This document shows, piece after piece, positions 29,157-37,832 of a DNA stretch of 64,000 nucleotides (its first letter is position 1; every line of letters begins with the position of its first letter). The translations under genes and the position numbers were made by a program. Origin of the DNA: Legionella sp. (GTDB lineage Bacteria; Pseudomonadota; Gammaproteobacteria; Legionellales; Legionellaceae); contig JARLJR010000034.1 in the NCBI GenBank assembly GCA_031291095.1, forward strand, positions 41,586 through 105,585, written 5' to 3'. A model generated the notes under the pieces. That model did no database searches, was not told the origin of the DNA, and saw nothing but the letters and a program-made list of their open reading frames with translations.

Positions 29157-32100
29157 TTAAGGCAATGACGCCAATTTATCCTTATTCTCACCACTAAATA
29201 AATGAGTAAGCCAATGCCAGAAGCCTGTTTGTTGAGTGGGCTCTTTGGCTTGGAAAAATGAGTGCTGTTCTAAAGCACTTCGTGGCTTACATATTTTTCT
29301 TAAACTAGCTAATTCTTCCTGGAATAGGCTGGCTGTTGGGGAGGAATCATTCGCATTCGCTTTTTTGTTAATGCGTTCAATAATCTCGTCTAATTGCGAT
29401 ACGTATTTTCCTAAGCGAGAGTTTTTGATGCTTCCTTTTAGTTGTTCTCTAGCGCTTTGTTCATCGGTAAATGGAAGCCCTTGAACCATATCCTTTTTAA
29501 ATTGCTTACTGTGTGTATTAATTAAAATGGCATATTCAATCACATAGAGTTCTTCTTTGGTTTCTGCAGATTTAATGAGGTTTTCATAATGCTCAGCACG
29601 CGTTTTTCCTCGGCTATAATCAAAAAGATAAGATAAGTACCCTATGGTTTTATCTCGATGACTAAGGTAATGCTCAATAGCTTGGGTGCATTTTTGTTGT
29701 TGCGTTGTTAACTCGGAAGAAAGCTTACTAAAGGCATGGCGATAAATTTGTTTATCCAAATTAAGGTTATTTTCAATCATCGCCAACTCAATGCGCGTGA
29801 GACCTTCTTGGATTTCTTTATTCCAAGGAGAGGCGATTTGCTGGAGTGCATTAGAACTTTGAGCTAAAAGCAAATTGAATAAACGAGGCCGCATATCTGC
29901 TTTATTAAAATGTGCCTCTAAATTTGCAATATAAGCTCTCATGATCAGTTCGGCATTGTCGTGGACTTGCTGTTGCAGCCCCATATCCAGAACATTTAAC
30001 GGAGATTGTTCAAGTAAGTTGGCAACAACATCCCATTTTTGTCGGGCCAGTGCTTCAGAAAGCAATGATTCTAACGTATATTTTCTGAGGAACAGCGGTA
30101 ATATTTTGGCAGTAGTTACTGGATTTTGTAAGAATGTCAGTACATTTTCGTCCACATTGGTGGGTAAATCATTTGCCTCACCAAACATGATATTAAACCG
30201 TTCCTCATTTTCCTCTTTAAGTGCCCGTTTTAAAGGCGACAAATAAAGGCTGGTTTTTTGAAATTTAAGATCTGTTTCCGGATGTTTAATGACGTTTAGC
30301 AGTTCTTCTCTTGGATTTTTTAAGCCAATTTTTAATAAAAGCTGATACAGTCTGCCATAACCTTGTTGATAAGTGATTTCAAAATAAGTTGATTGAGGCT
30401 GCTCACCAAAAAGCTGTTGAATTGCCTGGCTTATTTCCTCAGCATCTAAATTAAGTGCTTTAGCAAGAAGTAAGTTCGCTATTTTTCCTTGTTTCTGAGC
30501 ACAGCTATAGAGAAAAAGTGCTTTATAATCCAAGCCTAAATCAATTGGTGATTGGATTAGAGTCTCAATGACCTCATAATGGCCTCGAGCAATAGCCTGT
30601 TCAACTAAGCCCGTCAACGGTCGCTCAAGCGTGGCGAGACGTTCAGAAGTTAAAAATTTCTCTACCAAGTCGTTCTTGTTATTAACAAGTGCTGCCATCA
30701 ATAATTCTTCAGACTGTTTGGGGCTCAGATTGTGTTCCTCAGGCGCCAAATGCGCAACCACATCCAGCAGATTATTTTGGATTAACAGAGGCATCAATTC
30801 TGCTCTTTGTATTAACTGGGGATATATTTTGATTAGCTGAATTAGCGCCTCTTCATTTCTGGCCCTAATCAAGTCATCGCATAATTCATTTAATTCTTTT
30901 TCAGTCCAGTGAACTGTCTGGCTTAATGCGCCTCCCAGATGGAGTAATTTCTGTTTAAAACAATTCGCAATAAATGTTTTATTGTCGGGATCTTGAAGTT
31001 CCACAGACAGTGTTTTTGGCGGAAGAAAACGAGCGGCCTGATTTAGTTTTTTTAATTTGGGCTGGTTGCCTAATGAATTATTCAATGCGACATTAAAGAG
31101 TTGGGGGGCGTGTTGTGCATAATGTCTGGCAACAGGTACAAGGTTCATTCGTAAACTACTGTCTATAATATATTGTTTTACCTTTGGTTGTGCGGCATCA
31201 AAGGAGTTAAAAATGATGGAGTAATCGTTATTATCACGGCATAAAGCTAATAGTTTATCGATATTTTTTCCTAAAGGCAGGACATCAAAACCTGTGTCCG
31301 CAAGAATATTCAATATGGTTAAATTTTCATGCGCCAATGCGTCTTCATAAAAGTGCTGCAAGGTATCCAGTTCGAGTGTATAGCCGCACTCCAGTATTTT
31401 TTTATGCAGCCATATGCTCATTTCGGAATTGCCATCCATAATTGCAATCATTAATGCGCTTTGTAGCTGGTCCTCGGAAAAATTAGCAGGTGCGGTCTTA
31501 ATAAGGTTCTCTTTGCGCAGAAAGACTAAAACACCTAGAACAGAAACTGAACCGATTATGGTCGTCAGATCTAGTTCCTTCGCTTGGCCTTTTGAAACGT
31601 GTTCCCATAAGTCTTGTTGCTTGCTTTGCTCTACCCAGGCGCTTGCGATTAATTTAAAAATGGATTTGTCTTTTCTATTCATGCAACGTGGCAGTAATTG
31701 ATTATCCTGGATATCCGGAATAAATCCCTTCTCGAGCAGTTTTTTTAAACTGGCAACACCGATATGCTCAATTACCGTTGGGGTAAAAACAGCCGTTAGA
31801 AATTCTGAGGCGATAGGAACATTAAGTAATGTATCTAATAATTGTTGTTGATTGGTGATTGCAGCATATTGAATATGTCTTACTAACTGTTCGGATGATA
31901 GATTACCTAAAAAGTTTTCTAGAGCTATTGGGTCGTTATGATGCACGAGTGTTAGGAATCGCAAGTGCTCAATATAGGTTTGATGCTCCTGAGAAAGTCC
32001 TAAGTGTTCGCAAATGCTTATAAATTCGCTGAAGTCAGCTATTGTTTTCAGGCATCGAGAATGATTAGTCACCGGATTATCAAATATTTCTTGAATTTGT

Positions 32101-33062
32101 TCTTTTAAAAGTTGCTGTTCTTCTGTGCTAGTGTAGTGTGTTTGATAATGACTAATTAGTTTGTGGGCTGTTTCAATATTTCCAACGTAAAAATTAAGCC
32201 CAATACTTCTGAGTAAGGCCTTTTGTACGGGAACTGATTTTGGCTGTTTTAACAAGAGTTCGATGACTTCTTGAATTAAATGGGCCTTAGTTAAATCCTC
32301 CCAATAAGCAGCATCTTTTTGTGCTAAATAATCTATGGTCGTGGTATCGCGTGCTACGGCTGCAAATTCACAGGCAGGCTGTTCTGTTATGCTCATCGGT
32401 CTTGGCGTGACGAGTTGATGAAGTTTTGTTTGAGTAGGGTAGGTTACTGCAGGCACATTGGGATTTGCAAAGGCACGAATAGTAAGACCAAACATTTTAT
32501 CTTTATATCCAAAGCAATTTTTAAGTTCTTGAATGACTTCTTTTGCTGAGGTAAATTCTTTCGTTCGTTGTTGATAGTTTGGGTCGTAAATGGAGTATTT
32601 TCCATTTTTAAAGGAAACTGCAATCGCATGATCGTGACTACCAATATAATAGGCTCGATCAGGGTGGGTAATTTGCTCTAAGATCTGCGTCCATTCCTGC
32701 TCTTCAGCAACTAAACCAAAGTTAAATTCGTTACTCAAGGGTTTTGCGCCAACATGCAGAATTCGGTCTAAATCGCCTTGAATTAGTTGATGCCCACTGT
32801 AATCCTCGGGGTTGTAGACTTTTTCTATTTGAATGATAAAGTCATCTATTAGCGGATCATTTCCAATGCGGTAATTTGGGGGTAAATTTGCTAAACGCTC
32901 AAGAATGGAAAAAAATTGATGGGTTTTGTTCTCTACACTGTATTTCACATATAATCCGGCAAGACCTGCACAAACCCCTAAACGATTTAAGGCAAATTCA
33001 ATGTTTTCTTTCTGTTGCAGGCACAGATTAACTGCATTAATAATTCTAATTTGACTTGGCAT
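29157..33062 (-). CDS. large protein with C58/YopT-like protease triad and ankyrin-like repeats
   Basis: A 1301-residue cytosolic-type protein without signal peptide. The N-terminal 180 residues carry the hallmarks of a papain-fold (clan CA, C58/YopT-like) cysteine protease: Cys31 in RLGVCAGLAGLYVKY, His145 in GSHDHAIAVSF and Asp160 in YSIYDPNYQQ. From about residue 250 to 1100 follow helical pairs resembling divergent ankyrin repeats (VASLKKLLEKGFIPD; LTILNILADTGFDVLPLG; GHYEVIETLIQSPIDL). The C-terminal part is charged and helical and ends in GFWHWLTHLFSG and a short polar tail. Combination of a eukaryote-directed protease type and ankyrin repeats is typical of Dot/Icm effectors; translocation and activity are inferred. 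The start ATG at 33062 has only a weak ribosome binding site. Confidence 0.7.
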   Translation of the reverse strand: MPSQIRIINAVNLCLQQKENIEFALNRLGVCAGLAGLYVKYSVENKTHQFFSILERLANLPPNYRIGNDPLIDDFIIQIEKVYNPEDYSGHQLIQGDLDRILHVGAKPLSNEFNFGLVAEEQEWTQILEQITHPDRAYYIGSHDHAIAVSFKNGKYSIYDPNYQQRTKEFTSAKEVIQELKNCFGYKDKMFGLTIRAFANPNVPAVTYPTQTKLHQLVTPRPMSITEQPACEFAAVARDTTTIDYLAQKDAAYWEDLTKAHLIQEVIELLLKQPKSVPVQKALLRSIGLNFYVGNIETAHKLISHYQTHYTSTEEQQLLKEQIQEIFDNPVTNHSRCLKTIADFSEFISICEHLGLSQEHQTYIEHLRFLTLVHHNDPIALENFLGNLSSEQLVRHIQYAAITNQQQLLDTLLNVPIASEFLTAVFTPTVIEHIGVASLKKLLEKGFIPDIQDNQLLPRCMNRKDKSIFKLIASAWVEQSKQQDLWEHVSKGQAKELDLTTIIGSVSVLGVLVFLRKENLIKTAPANFSEDQLQSALMIAIMDGNSEMSIWLHKKILECGYTLELDTLQHFYEDALAHENLTILNILADTGFDVLPLGKNIDKLLALCRDNNDYSIIFNSFDAAQPKVKQYIIDSSLRMNLVPVARHYAQHAPQLFNVALNNSLGNQPKLKKLNQAARFLPPKTLSVELQDPDNKTFIANCFKQKLLHLGGALSQTVHWTEKELNELCDDLIRARNEEALIQLIKIYPQLIQRAELMPLLIQNNLLDVVAHLAPEEHNLSPKQSEELLMAALVNNKNDLVEKFLTSERLATLERPLTGLVEQAIARGHYEVIETLIQSPIDLGLDYKALFLYSCAQKQGKIANLLLAKALNLDAEEISQAIQQLFGEQPQSTYFEITYQQGYGRLYQLLLKIGLKNPREELLNVIKHPETDLKFQKTSLYLSPLKRALKEENEERFNIMFGEANDLPTNVDENVLTFLQNPVTTAKILPLFLRKYTLESLLSEALARQKWDVVANLLEQSPLNVLDMGLQQQVHDNAELIMRAYIANLEAHFNKADMRPRLFNLLLAQSSNALQQIASPWNKEIQEGLTRIELAMIENNLNLDKQIYRHAFSKLSSELTTQQQKCTQAIEHYLSHRDKTIGYLSYLFDYSRGKTRAEHYENLIKSAETKEELYVIEYAILINTHSKQFKKDMVQGLPFTDEQSAREQLKGSIKNSRLGKYVSQLDEIIERINKKANANDSSPTASLFQEELASLRKICKPRSALEQHSFFQAKEPTQQTGFWHWLTHLFSGENKDKLASLP

Positions 33063-33231
33063 AGAGTCCCGGATAATAATGAATCATTTGTTAAAATTGT
33101 AATCAATTTGTGCTTGAAATACAATCTGTATTGAAAAAATATTGGATGTTTAGCGTACAGTTAAGAGCTCTTGCAATTTTATTGCCGCTCCAATAGTCTG
33201 TATTAGAATTATTTTGCAAAAGGAGTTGTTT

Positions 33232-33549
33232 ATGCCAAGACAAACAATAAGTACGGAAAAAGTGAAACATACTGCAATCGTATTGGGTTTACTCAATGTA
33301 ATTGCACTGCCAGCTTTTTTGGCCGATTCTCGTTTGGGAGCTGGTCTATGTTTATTTATAACAGGAGCAGCGCTTTATCAGTTTAATAATATAGGTGAAT
33401 CAAGACGGCCAGGCTCAAATATGGTTAATAAAGTGAATAATTTCTTTGTGCCATACACAGGAGATCCGAGTACAGATCTAGATAATACAGTGCGTAATAT
33501 AGTTAATGGTGGCGATTTTGTATATCAAAAGCTTTTTTCTGGGGGCTAG
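33232..33549 (+). CDS. small two-helix membrane protein of unknown function
   Basis: A 105-residue protein. Start at ATG 33232, six bases after AAAGGAG; the TTG at 33214 is rejected. Two membrane helices (TAIVLGLLNVIALPAFLA and LGAGLCLFITGAALYQF) near the N-terminus are followed by a soluble tail. I do not recognise a family. It is divergent from the protease-like giant gene, with 169 bases between starts. Confidence 0.65.
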   Translation: MPRQTISTEKVKHTAIVLGLLNVIALPAFLADSRLGAGLCLFITGAALYQFNNIGESRRPGSNMVNKVNNFFVPYTGDPSTDLDNTVRNIVNGGDFVYQKLFSGG

Positions 33550-33564
33550 GTCGTGGCAAGAAAC

Positions 33565-33635
33565 GCAACCCCGGAGTTCGAAGCACGGAACTCTGGGTTG
33601 CTTCACTTTGTTCGCAATGACGACTTTTTTTATTT
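33565..33635. repeat. hairpin with attached dispersed-repeat end
   Basis: Arms 33565-33579 and 33587-33601 pair with one bulge (GCAACCC...GGGTTGC). Downstream, CGCAATGACGAC (about 33613-33624) read on the minus strand gives GTCGTCATTGCG followed by GAAC, a form met in short repeats scattered through Legionella, Coxiella and Rickettsia genomes. A run of seven T follows, so it may also act as terminator for the plus-strand gene. Confidence 0.55.
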
Positions 33636-33685
33636 TAAAGTTTAAAAAACTACAGCTTACAAAGAGTATTAGAGTATGTAATCCT

Positions 33686-34240
33686 CTACGATACTTGATG
33701 AATCTTCACGACCATTCCCAAATGATCATTATCTAAATAATAAACCGTATCCCCTTTTAAACGTTGTTTTTGGTTTATTGTCATTGATGCTTGTGGGTTG
33801 CTAGGAGGAGATACCTGCAGATTCGCATCGAAATTATAATAATTACTTTGTGTTATACGCAGAGTGCCTTGCATTTGCCATCCATTACGTTCTACCAGAG
33901 GCAGGGCAACAGTGCTCTGGCTATTCGCAGGCTGTCTCCATGAATAATGCCCTAGAATAGGATGGGGGGAGCGGCGGCTTAGTAAATAATATTGATCTTT
34001 TAAGCTGGAGTAGGAGTTAGCAAGCAAGCAATAAGGTTTCGGCGTTTTTTCCGAACTGGACCTTAGGGAAATAGCATTCGTGTAGGTCATAGGAATTAGG
34101 GGAGAATCTAAGCCATGCCCTGAATTTTGTGCCGCTGAAGGTTGTTGCACAAAGACAATGAGATCAATTTGATAACTTGGTTTTGCGAAACTAAGGCAAG
34201 AATACAGCAGGGTTATTGTTATTATAAGTAGTCGTTGCAT
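33686..34240 (-). CDS. csiV: CsiV-like periplasmic protein
   Basis: A 184-residue exported protein with signal peptide (LLIITITLLYSCLSFA). YQIDLIVFVQQ after the signal, LGHYSWRQP in the middle, and the closing QKQRLKGDTVYYLDNDHLG followed by MVVKIH match the pattern of CsiV, a peptidoglycan-binding regulator of division-time cell-wall synthesis in Vibrio. Here the N-terminal half is shortened compared with the Vibrio protein. Assignment is by motif recognition. It stands alone on the minus strand. Confidence 0.65.
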   Translation of the reverse strand: MQRLLIITITLLYSCLSFAKPSYQIDLIVFVQQPSAAQNSGHGLDSPLIPMTYTNAISLRSSSEKTPKPYCLLANSYSSLKDQYYLLSRRSPHPILGHYSWRQPANSQSTVALPLVERNGWQMQGTLRITQSNYYNFDANLQVSPPSNPQASMTINQKQRLKGDTVYYLDNDHLGMVVKIHQVS

Positions 34241-34335
34241 GATTCAAATTCTTTGGTTTTTCAGCATTATATACTCAAGAAATACCAAAACGCTATTAGG
34301 CTTTATGCTTATGTGAATTAACTATTTGCCAGTCG

Positions 34336-34367
34336 ATGTTTGCTGGGTTTAAAAACCCAGCAAACAT
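34336..34367. repeat. perfect 15-bp palindrome
   Basis: ATGTTTGCTGGGTTT (34336-34350) is exactly complementary to 34353-34367. It lies 17 bases past the stop of the CAAX-tailed flavoprotein on the minus strand. Similar GCTGGG / CCCAGC arms occur at 27458-27477. Confidence 0.65.
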
Positions 34368-34383
34368 GTTTCCTTATATAAGC

Positions 34384-36540
34384 TTACTGGGCAATACAAC
34401 ATTTGTTGCTCGTTACCTCTTGGCGCACTGCTGGAGGGGCTTGACCAATTTCTGGAGCTTGCGGGTAAAAGGAGTTCCTGTTTTGACTTACAGGACTTGT
34501 CTCTTTTTCCAGTGTATTCTTCACCTGTTTTACTTGTTGCTTAAGTACCGCAATATGCTCTGTCGGTTCGTGTTGTTCTTGCTCTTTAACCCAATTTAAA
34601 AATTTGTAGATTGTTTGCAATTTTTTAAGTGGATTGATTGCTGAAAACTCAGGCACAAAGTTATTGGCAATGGGTTCATCCCCTTGTTTCGTAGCTGTCG
34701 GCATGTATTCAGGAAATCCAAGAGTTTCGCATAGAAAAGGAGTTAAAAAGGGCGAGCGAGCAATGTCTAAATTATTGTCTTGATGGTATTTTATTAACTG
34801 CTCTTTCACATTCGTTAAGCCTGCGCCATACATTTTTTTATAATCAATGTCCTTATCGACGGGAACATATTTCCCCCAGTGTAATTTGCCTAAAAGCTCA
34901 TCAACCAGGAAACGGACCATAGTATCGCGAAAGTCTTCAAAACCAGTTGCATTAGGGCTTGAAACTATATCAAAACCACAAACATATTTTTTATCATTGT
35001 CATGACAACCCGCGGCAATCGATTTTTCTGCGGCAGCACGATCATTTAATAATAAGCGAGCATACGCGCCAAAGGTTACTGGGGCTTCACCATTTTCTTT
35101 CGCCCTTTGCATTTCTTCGGCAGTTTTTTCAAACGCACGTACCATTTCAATACAGTTTTCATCGGTTGCAAACAACACATCAACATCATTTAACCGTTTA
35201 GGATATTCAACTTGATAATGGTATTCTTTTGGAGCAGGGCCAACAGAAATAACGGTTTCAAAACCAATAGAAAAGCGAGCGACAATATAGTTCATGTAAG
35301 CAGGCACCAGCTCTGGAAAATTAGCTAAAATCTCGGGAATTGGTAAACCATCTTCTAGCGACGCTTCAATTGCTTGTTCAATACCGCGTGCCTCATAAGC
35401 TGTATTTTGATCTTCAGTATTTAAGGGCACAGGCTTCGCTTGAATTACTAAGATGTTTTTTACGTCTCTGTTTTCAAGATCATGATTATAGGTAGGAACA
35501 TAGAACACACTAAACAGCGGAAAATCTTTATTTGGAAGTTTTCCTGTTCGCACATTTTCCAGAAACTCGGGCAAACTCATCGGTATGCGATGCGTTTCAT
35601 ATTTAGAGGCAAGTTCACAATCAAGTTCCATCTCAACTACAGGCCCTAAAAGACCTAAGTGAGCAGGATTAAATGCGGCAAAACGTTCTGGATTGGTTGT
35701 GCTATCTATTTTTTGTTTTGTGCCATTCGCGGCAATAACGGTAAACGATTCCACATTATCAGCATAGGCTTTTCCATCCAGATTCGAGCCGTGACAGCCT
35801 GCAGCTGTTAGACCAAATGGCGTTGTTCTGTCGATAAGACTGGGGCGATTTTTGGTTGCTAGGCCATTTTCATAAAGATAATCATCTAACTCTTTAACTT
35901 GGCAACCCGGTTTTATTTTAATGGTGGTTTTGGTGTTGATTTTAAAAACTTCTTCAACAGAGGGAATGCCAAAAGCGGTGATTGTTTTAGTGAAGTCCTT
36001 ATAAAAATCCATGAGATTAAAATTCTCAGGCAGGGGCCCTTCAGGAACAGTTATAACGCCATCATGTAGTTCGGCTATTTTTTTGCCACAGTAATGATTA
36101 ATCGAGGCAGTCGCTATCCTAAGAAACTTTGCTTCATCTTTAATTGCAGGGTGAGGTTTAAAATCAAAACTAATTTTTTTATGGATTATTTGTGCGGTCT
36201 CTTTGCTGAGAGGACCTGTATTAATATGTAAAATAATATCGCTTTCGACCAGAGGGGTAAGAGAGAAGGAATGGCTGTATTTTTTTTCAGGATCACCACC
36301 TGCAGCTACTCGTAGTGTTATCCGGTCATTCGGATCTTCTACTTTTTGGTTAAATTCATTGGTTTTTGCAAGGATGGTTTGAATCGCCTCATCGTCATGT
36401 GTATTTAAAATTAAAACGTCGGGAAGATTGACGGTATCTGCAAAATTTTGGAAGTTTGCATTGGCTGAAACTTCTACATTGAATTTGCTCTCGTCAATGA
36501 AATCTAGCAGCTGTTCCTGTTGTTTATCAGTAAATGGCAT
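34384..36540 (-). CDS. PCMH-type FAD-binding oxidoreductase-like protein ending in a CAAX box
   Basis: A 718-residue protein with no signal peptide. About residues 170-330 form a PCMH-type FAD-binding domain: TTIKIKPGCQVKELDDYLYE, then FGLTAAGCHGSN (about residues 242-253), DNVESFTVIAANGTKQKID and NPAHLGLLGPVVEMEL, as in L-gulonolactone/alditol oxidase relatives. The middle is a less conserved substrate-cap region. The last 70 residues are Gln- and Pro-rich and the chain ends exactly in CCIAQ before TAA. C-I-A-Q is a textbook CAAX prenylation box, preceded by a second Cys. Bacteria lack protein prenylation, so this is expected of an effector modified by the host. Oxidase substrate unknown; the effector role is inferred. 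Confidence 0.75.
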   Translation of the reverse strand: MPFTDKQQEQLLDFIDESKFNVEVSANANFQNFADTVNLPDVLILNTHDDEAIQTILAKTNEFNQKVEDPNDRITLRVAAGGDPEKKYSHSFSLTPLVESDIILHINTGPLSKETAQIIHKKISFDFKPHPAIKDEAKFLRIATASINHYCGKKIAELHDGVITVPEGPLPENFNLMDFYKDFTKTITAFGIPSVEEVFKINTKTTIKIKPGCQVKELDDYLYENGLATKNRPSLIDRTTPFGLTAAGCHGSNLDGKAYADNVESFTVIAANGTKQKIDSTTNPERFAAFNPAHLGLLGPVVEMELDCELASKYETHRIPMSLPEFLENVRTGKLPNKDFPLFSVFYVPTYNHDLENRDVKNILVIQAKPVPLNTEDQNTAYEARGIEQAIEASLEDGLPIPEILANFPELVPAYMNYIVARFSIGFETVISVGPAPKEYHYQVEYPKRLNDVDVLFATDENCIEMVRAFEKTAEEMQRAKENGEAPVTFGAYARLLLNDRAAAEKSIAAGCHDNDKKYVCGFDIVSSPNATGFEDFRDTMVRFLVDELLGKLHWGKYVPVDKDIDYKKMYGAGLTNVKEQLIKYHQDNNLDIARSPFLTPFLCETLGFPEYMPTATKQGDEPIANNFVPEFSAINPLKKLQTIYKFLNWVKEQEQHEPTEHIAVLKQQVKQVKNTLEKETSPVSQNRNSFYPQAPEIGQAPPAVRQEVTSNKCCIAQ

Positions 36541-36621
36541 AATAAATTCCTTTTAAATTGAAAGAATTAATTATACCCATTGTTTTTTAAATGTGCAGTA
36601 GAATTAAAAAAGAAATTTAAT

Positions 36622-36649
36622 GCCTGGTTATTTGCAACCAGGCTTTTTT
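36622..36649 (+). terminator. CCTGGTT/AACCAGG hairpin with T-run
   Basis: GCCTGGTT (36622-36629) pairs perfectly with AACCAGGC (36636-36643) and six T follow on the plus strand. It has terminator form, yet both neighbours are minus-strand genes, and its T-run touches the apbC stop. It may block antisense transcription, or be a member of a dispersed palindrome family (see 41106 and 45595). Confidence 0.6.
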
Positions 36650-37721
36650 ATTCCACTACAACCGGTGGAAACTTATCCGCATAATTAATGGGCTTTTTGC
36701 CAAGATCGATCGCGGCACGCATGGCTGTTTTTATAAATGCATCCGTTAAATTGCTACGTGCTTGAGTTGCTGTTGGACGTCCCTCATCGCAATGCTGACG
36801 TATGGAGCCATTCAAAGGAAGTTGCCCTAACAAGCTGCATTGATGAGTTGCACACAAGGCCTCAGCACCGCCAGCACCAAAAATGGCTTCTTGATGACCG
36901 CATTCGCTGCAAATATGAGTGGACATATTTTCAATCACGCCAAGTACATCGATTCCAGTTTTAGAAAACATGTTTATCGCTTTTTGTGCATCTAAGGTCG
37001 CAACGTTTTGTGGCGTGGTAACTACAATCGCTGCAGTAAGCGGGATTTTTTGCACCAAGGTAAGCTGGATATCACCAGTTCCTGGTGGCAAATCAATAAA
37101 CAAATAATCTAACTCATCCCAAAGGGTAATGTCTAACATCTGAATTAATGATTTAGCAAGCATAGGGCCGCGCCAAATTAATGCTTGTTCATCGTTGGTT
37201 AAATAACCAATAGACATCGCCTGGACTCCATGGGCTTCAACTGGCAAATAGAAATCACCTTTAAGTTGTACGGGCTCTGTTTTTCCCAGCATAAGCGGCA
37301 TACTCGGGCCATAAATATCTGCATCAAGAATACCTACACGTGCACCAGTACGGGCTAAAGCAGTGGCTAAATTAACGGTTACGGTTGATTTACCGACACC
37401 ACCTTTTCCTGAGGCGACCGCAATCGTGTTTTTAACACCCCGCAATCCTTTACCGACTAATTGAGTGCGATGCGGCTTAATCAATTGCTCAATAGTGATT
37501 GTAATCTCTTGATTGGGGAATTGGGCCTGTAATGCGGAAAGTAAGAGGGGTTTATAATTTGCTTCAAGCAAGAGGGCTGGGAAACCTGCCAGTAAATTGA
37601 TAATCAATTTATCTGCTGCAGTCTCGACTTTGCACTGTAAATTCATCTCTTTGCCAGTACGATCTAAAAAGGGATCTTTTAGTGTATTTAATAAACTTAG
37701 TACCGTGCTTTCAACAGTCAT
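36648..37721 (-). CDS. apbC: iron-sulfur cluster carrier protein ApbC/Mrp
   Basis: P-loop ATPase of the MinD/Mrp family that binds and transfers Fe-S clusters in the cytoplasm. 357 residues: an N-terminal MIP18-like domain (about 1-85), then the deviant Walker A GKGGVGKST at 105-113, DADIYGPSMPLMLG, and FIDLPPGTGDIQLTL. ICSECGHQE holds the C-x-x-C pair used for cluster binding at a dimer interface. Standard length. Stands between two unrelated minus-strand genes. Confidence 0.93.
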   Translation of the reverse strand: MTVESTVLSLLNTLKDPFLDRTGKEMNLQCKVETAADKLIINLLAGFPALLLEANYKPLLLSALQAQFPNQEITITIEQLIKPHRTQLVGKGLRGVKNTIAVASGKGGVGKSTVTVNLATALARTGARVGILDADIYGPSMPLMLGKTEPVQLKGDFYLPVEAHGVQAMSIGYLTNDEQALIWRGPMLAKSLIQMLDITLWDELDYLFIDLPPGTGDIQLTLVQKIPLTAAIVVTTPQNVATLDAQKAINMFSKTGIDVLGVIENMSTHICSECGHQEAIFGAGGAEALCATHQCSLLGQLPLNGSIRQHCDEGRPTATQARSNLTDAFIKTAMRAAIDLGKKPINYADKFPPVVVE

Positions 37722-37760
37722 TACGAACCTTTATTGCAAAAGGCGAATAATAGCTCAGGG

Positions 37761-37815
37761 TCTTGTTCATAACAAGAGCAATAATCAAGGTTTCCTGTCA
37801 GAATAGCCTTGATTA
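37761..37815. repeat. two tandem hairpins between AddA-like gene and apbC
   Basis: TCTTGTT (37761-37767) pairs with AACAAGA (37771-37777), and TAATCAAGG (37782-37790) with CCTTGATTA (37807-37815). They occupy the gap downstream of the AddA-like gene on the minus strand. No clear T-run. Confidence 0.45.
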
Positions 37816-37832
37816 CGCTGTGTGCATTAAGA

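Noticed and set aside
33506-33736. Plus-strand frame after the small membrane protein
   Set aside because: It runs over a dispersed repeat and the end of the CsiV-like gene on the other strand.
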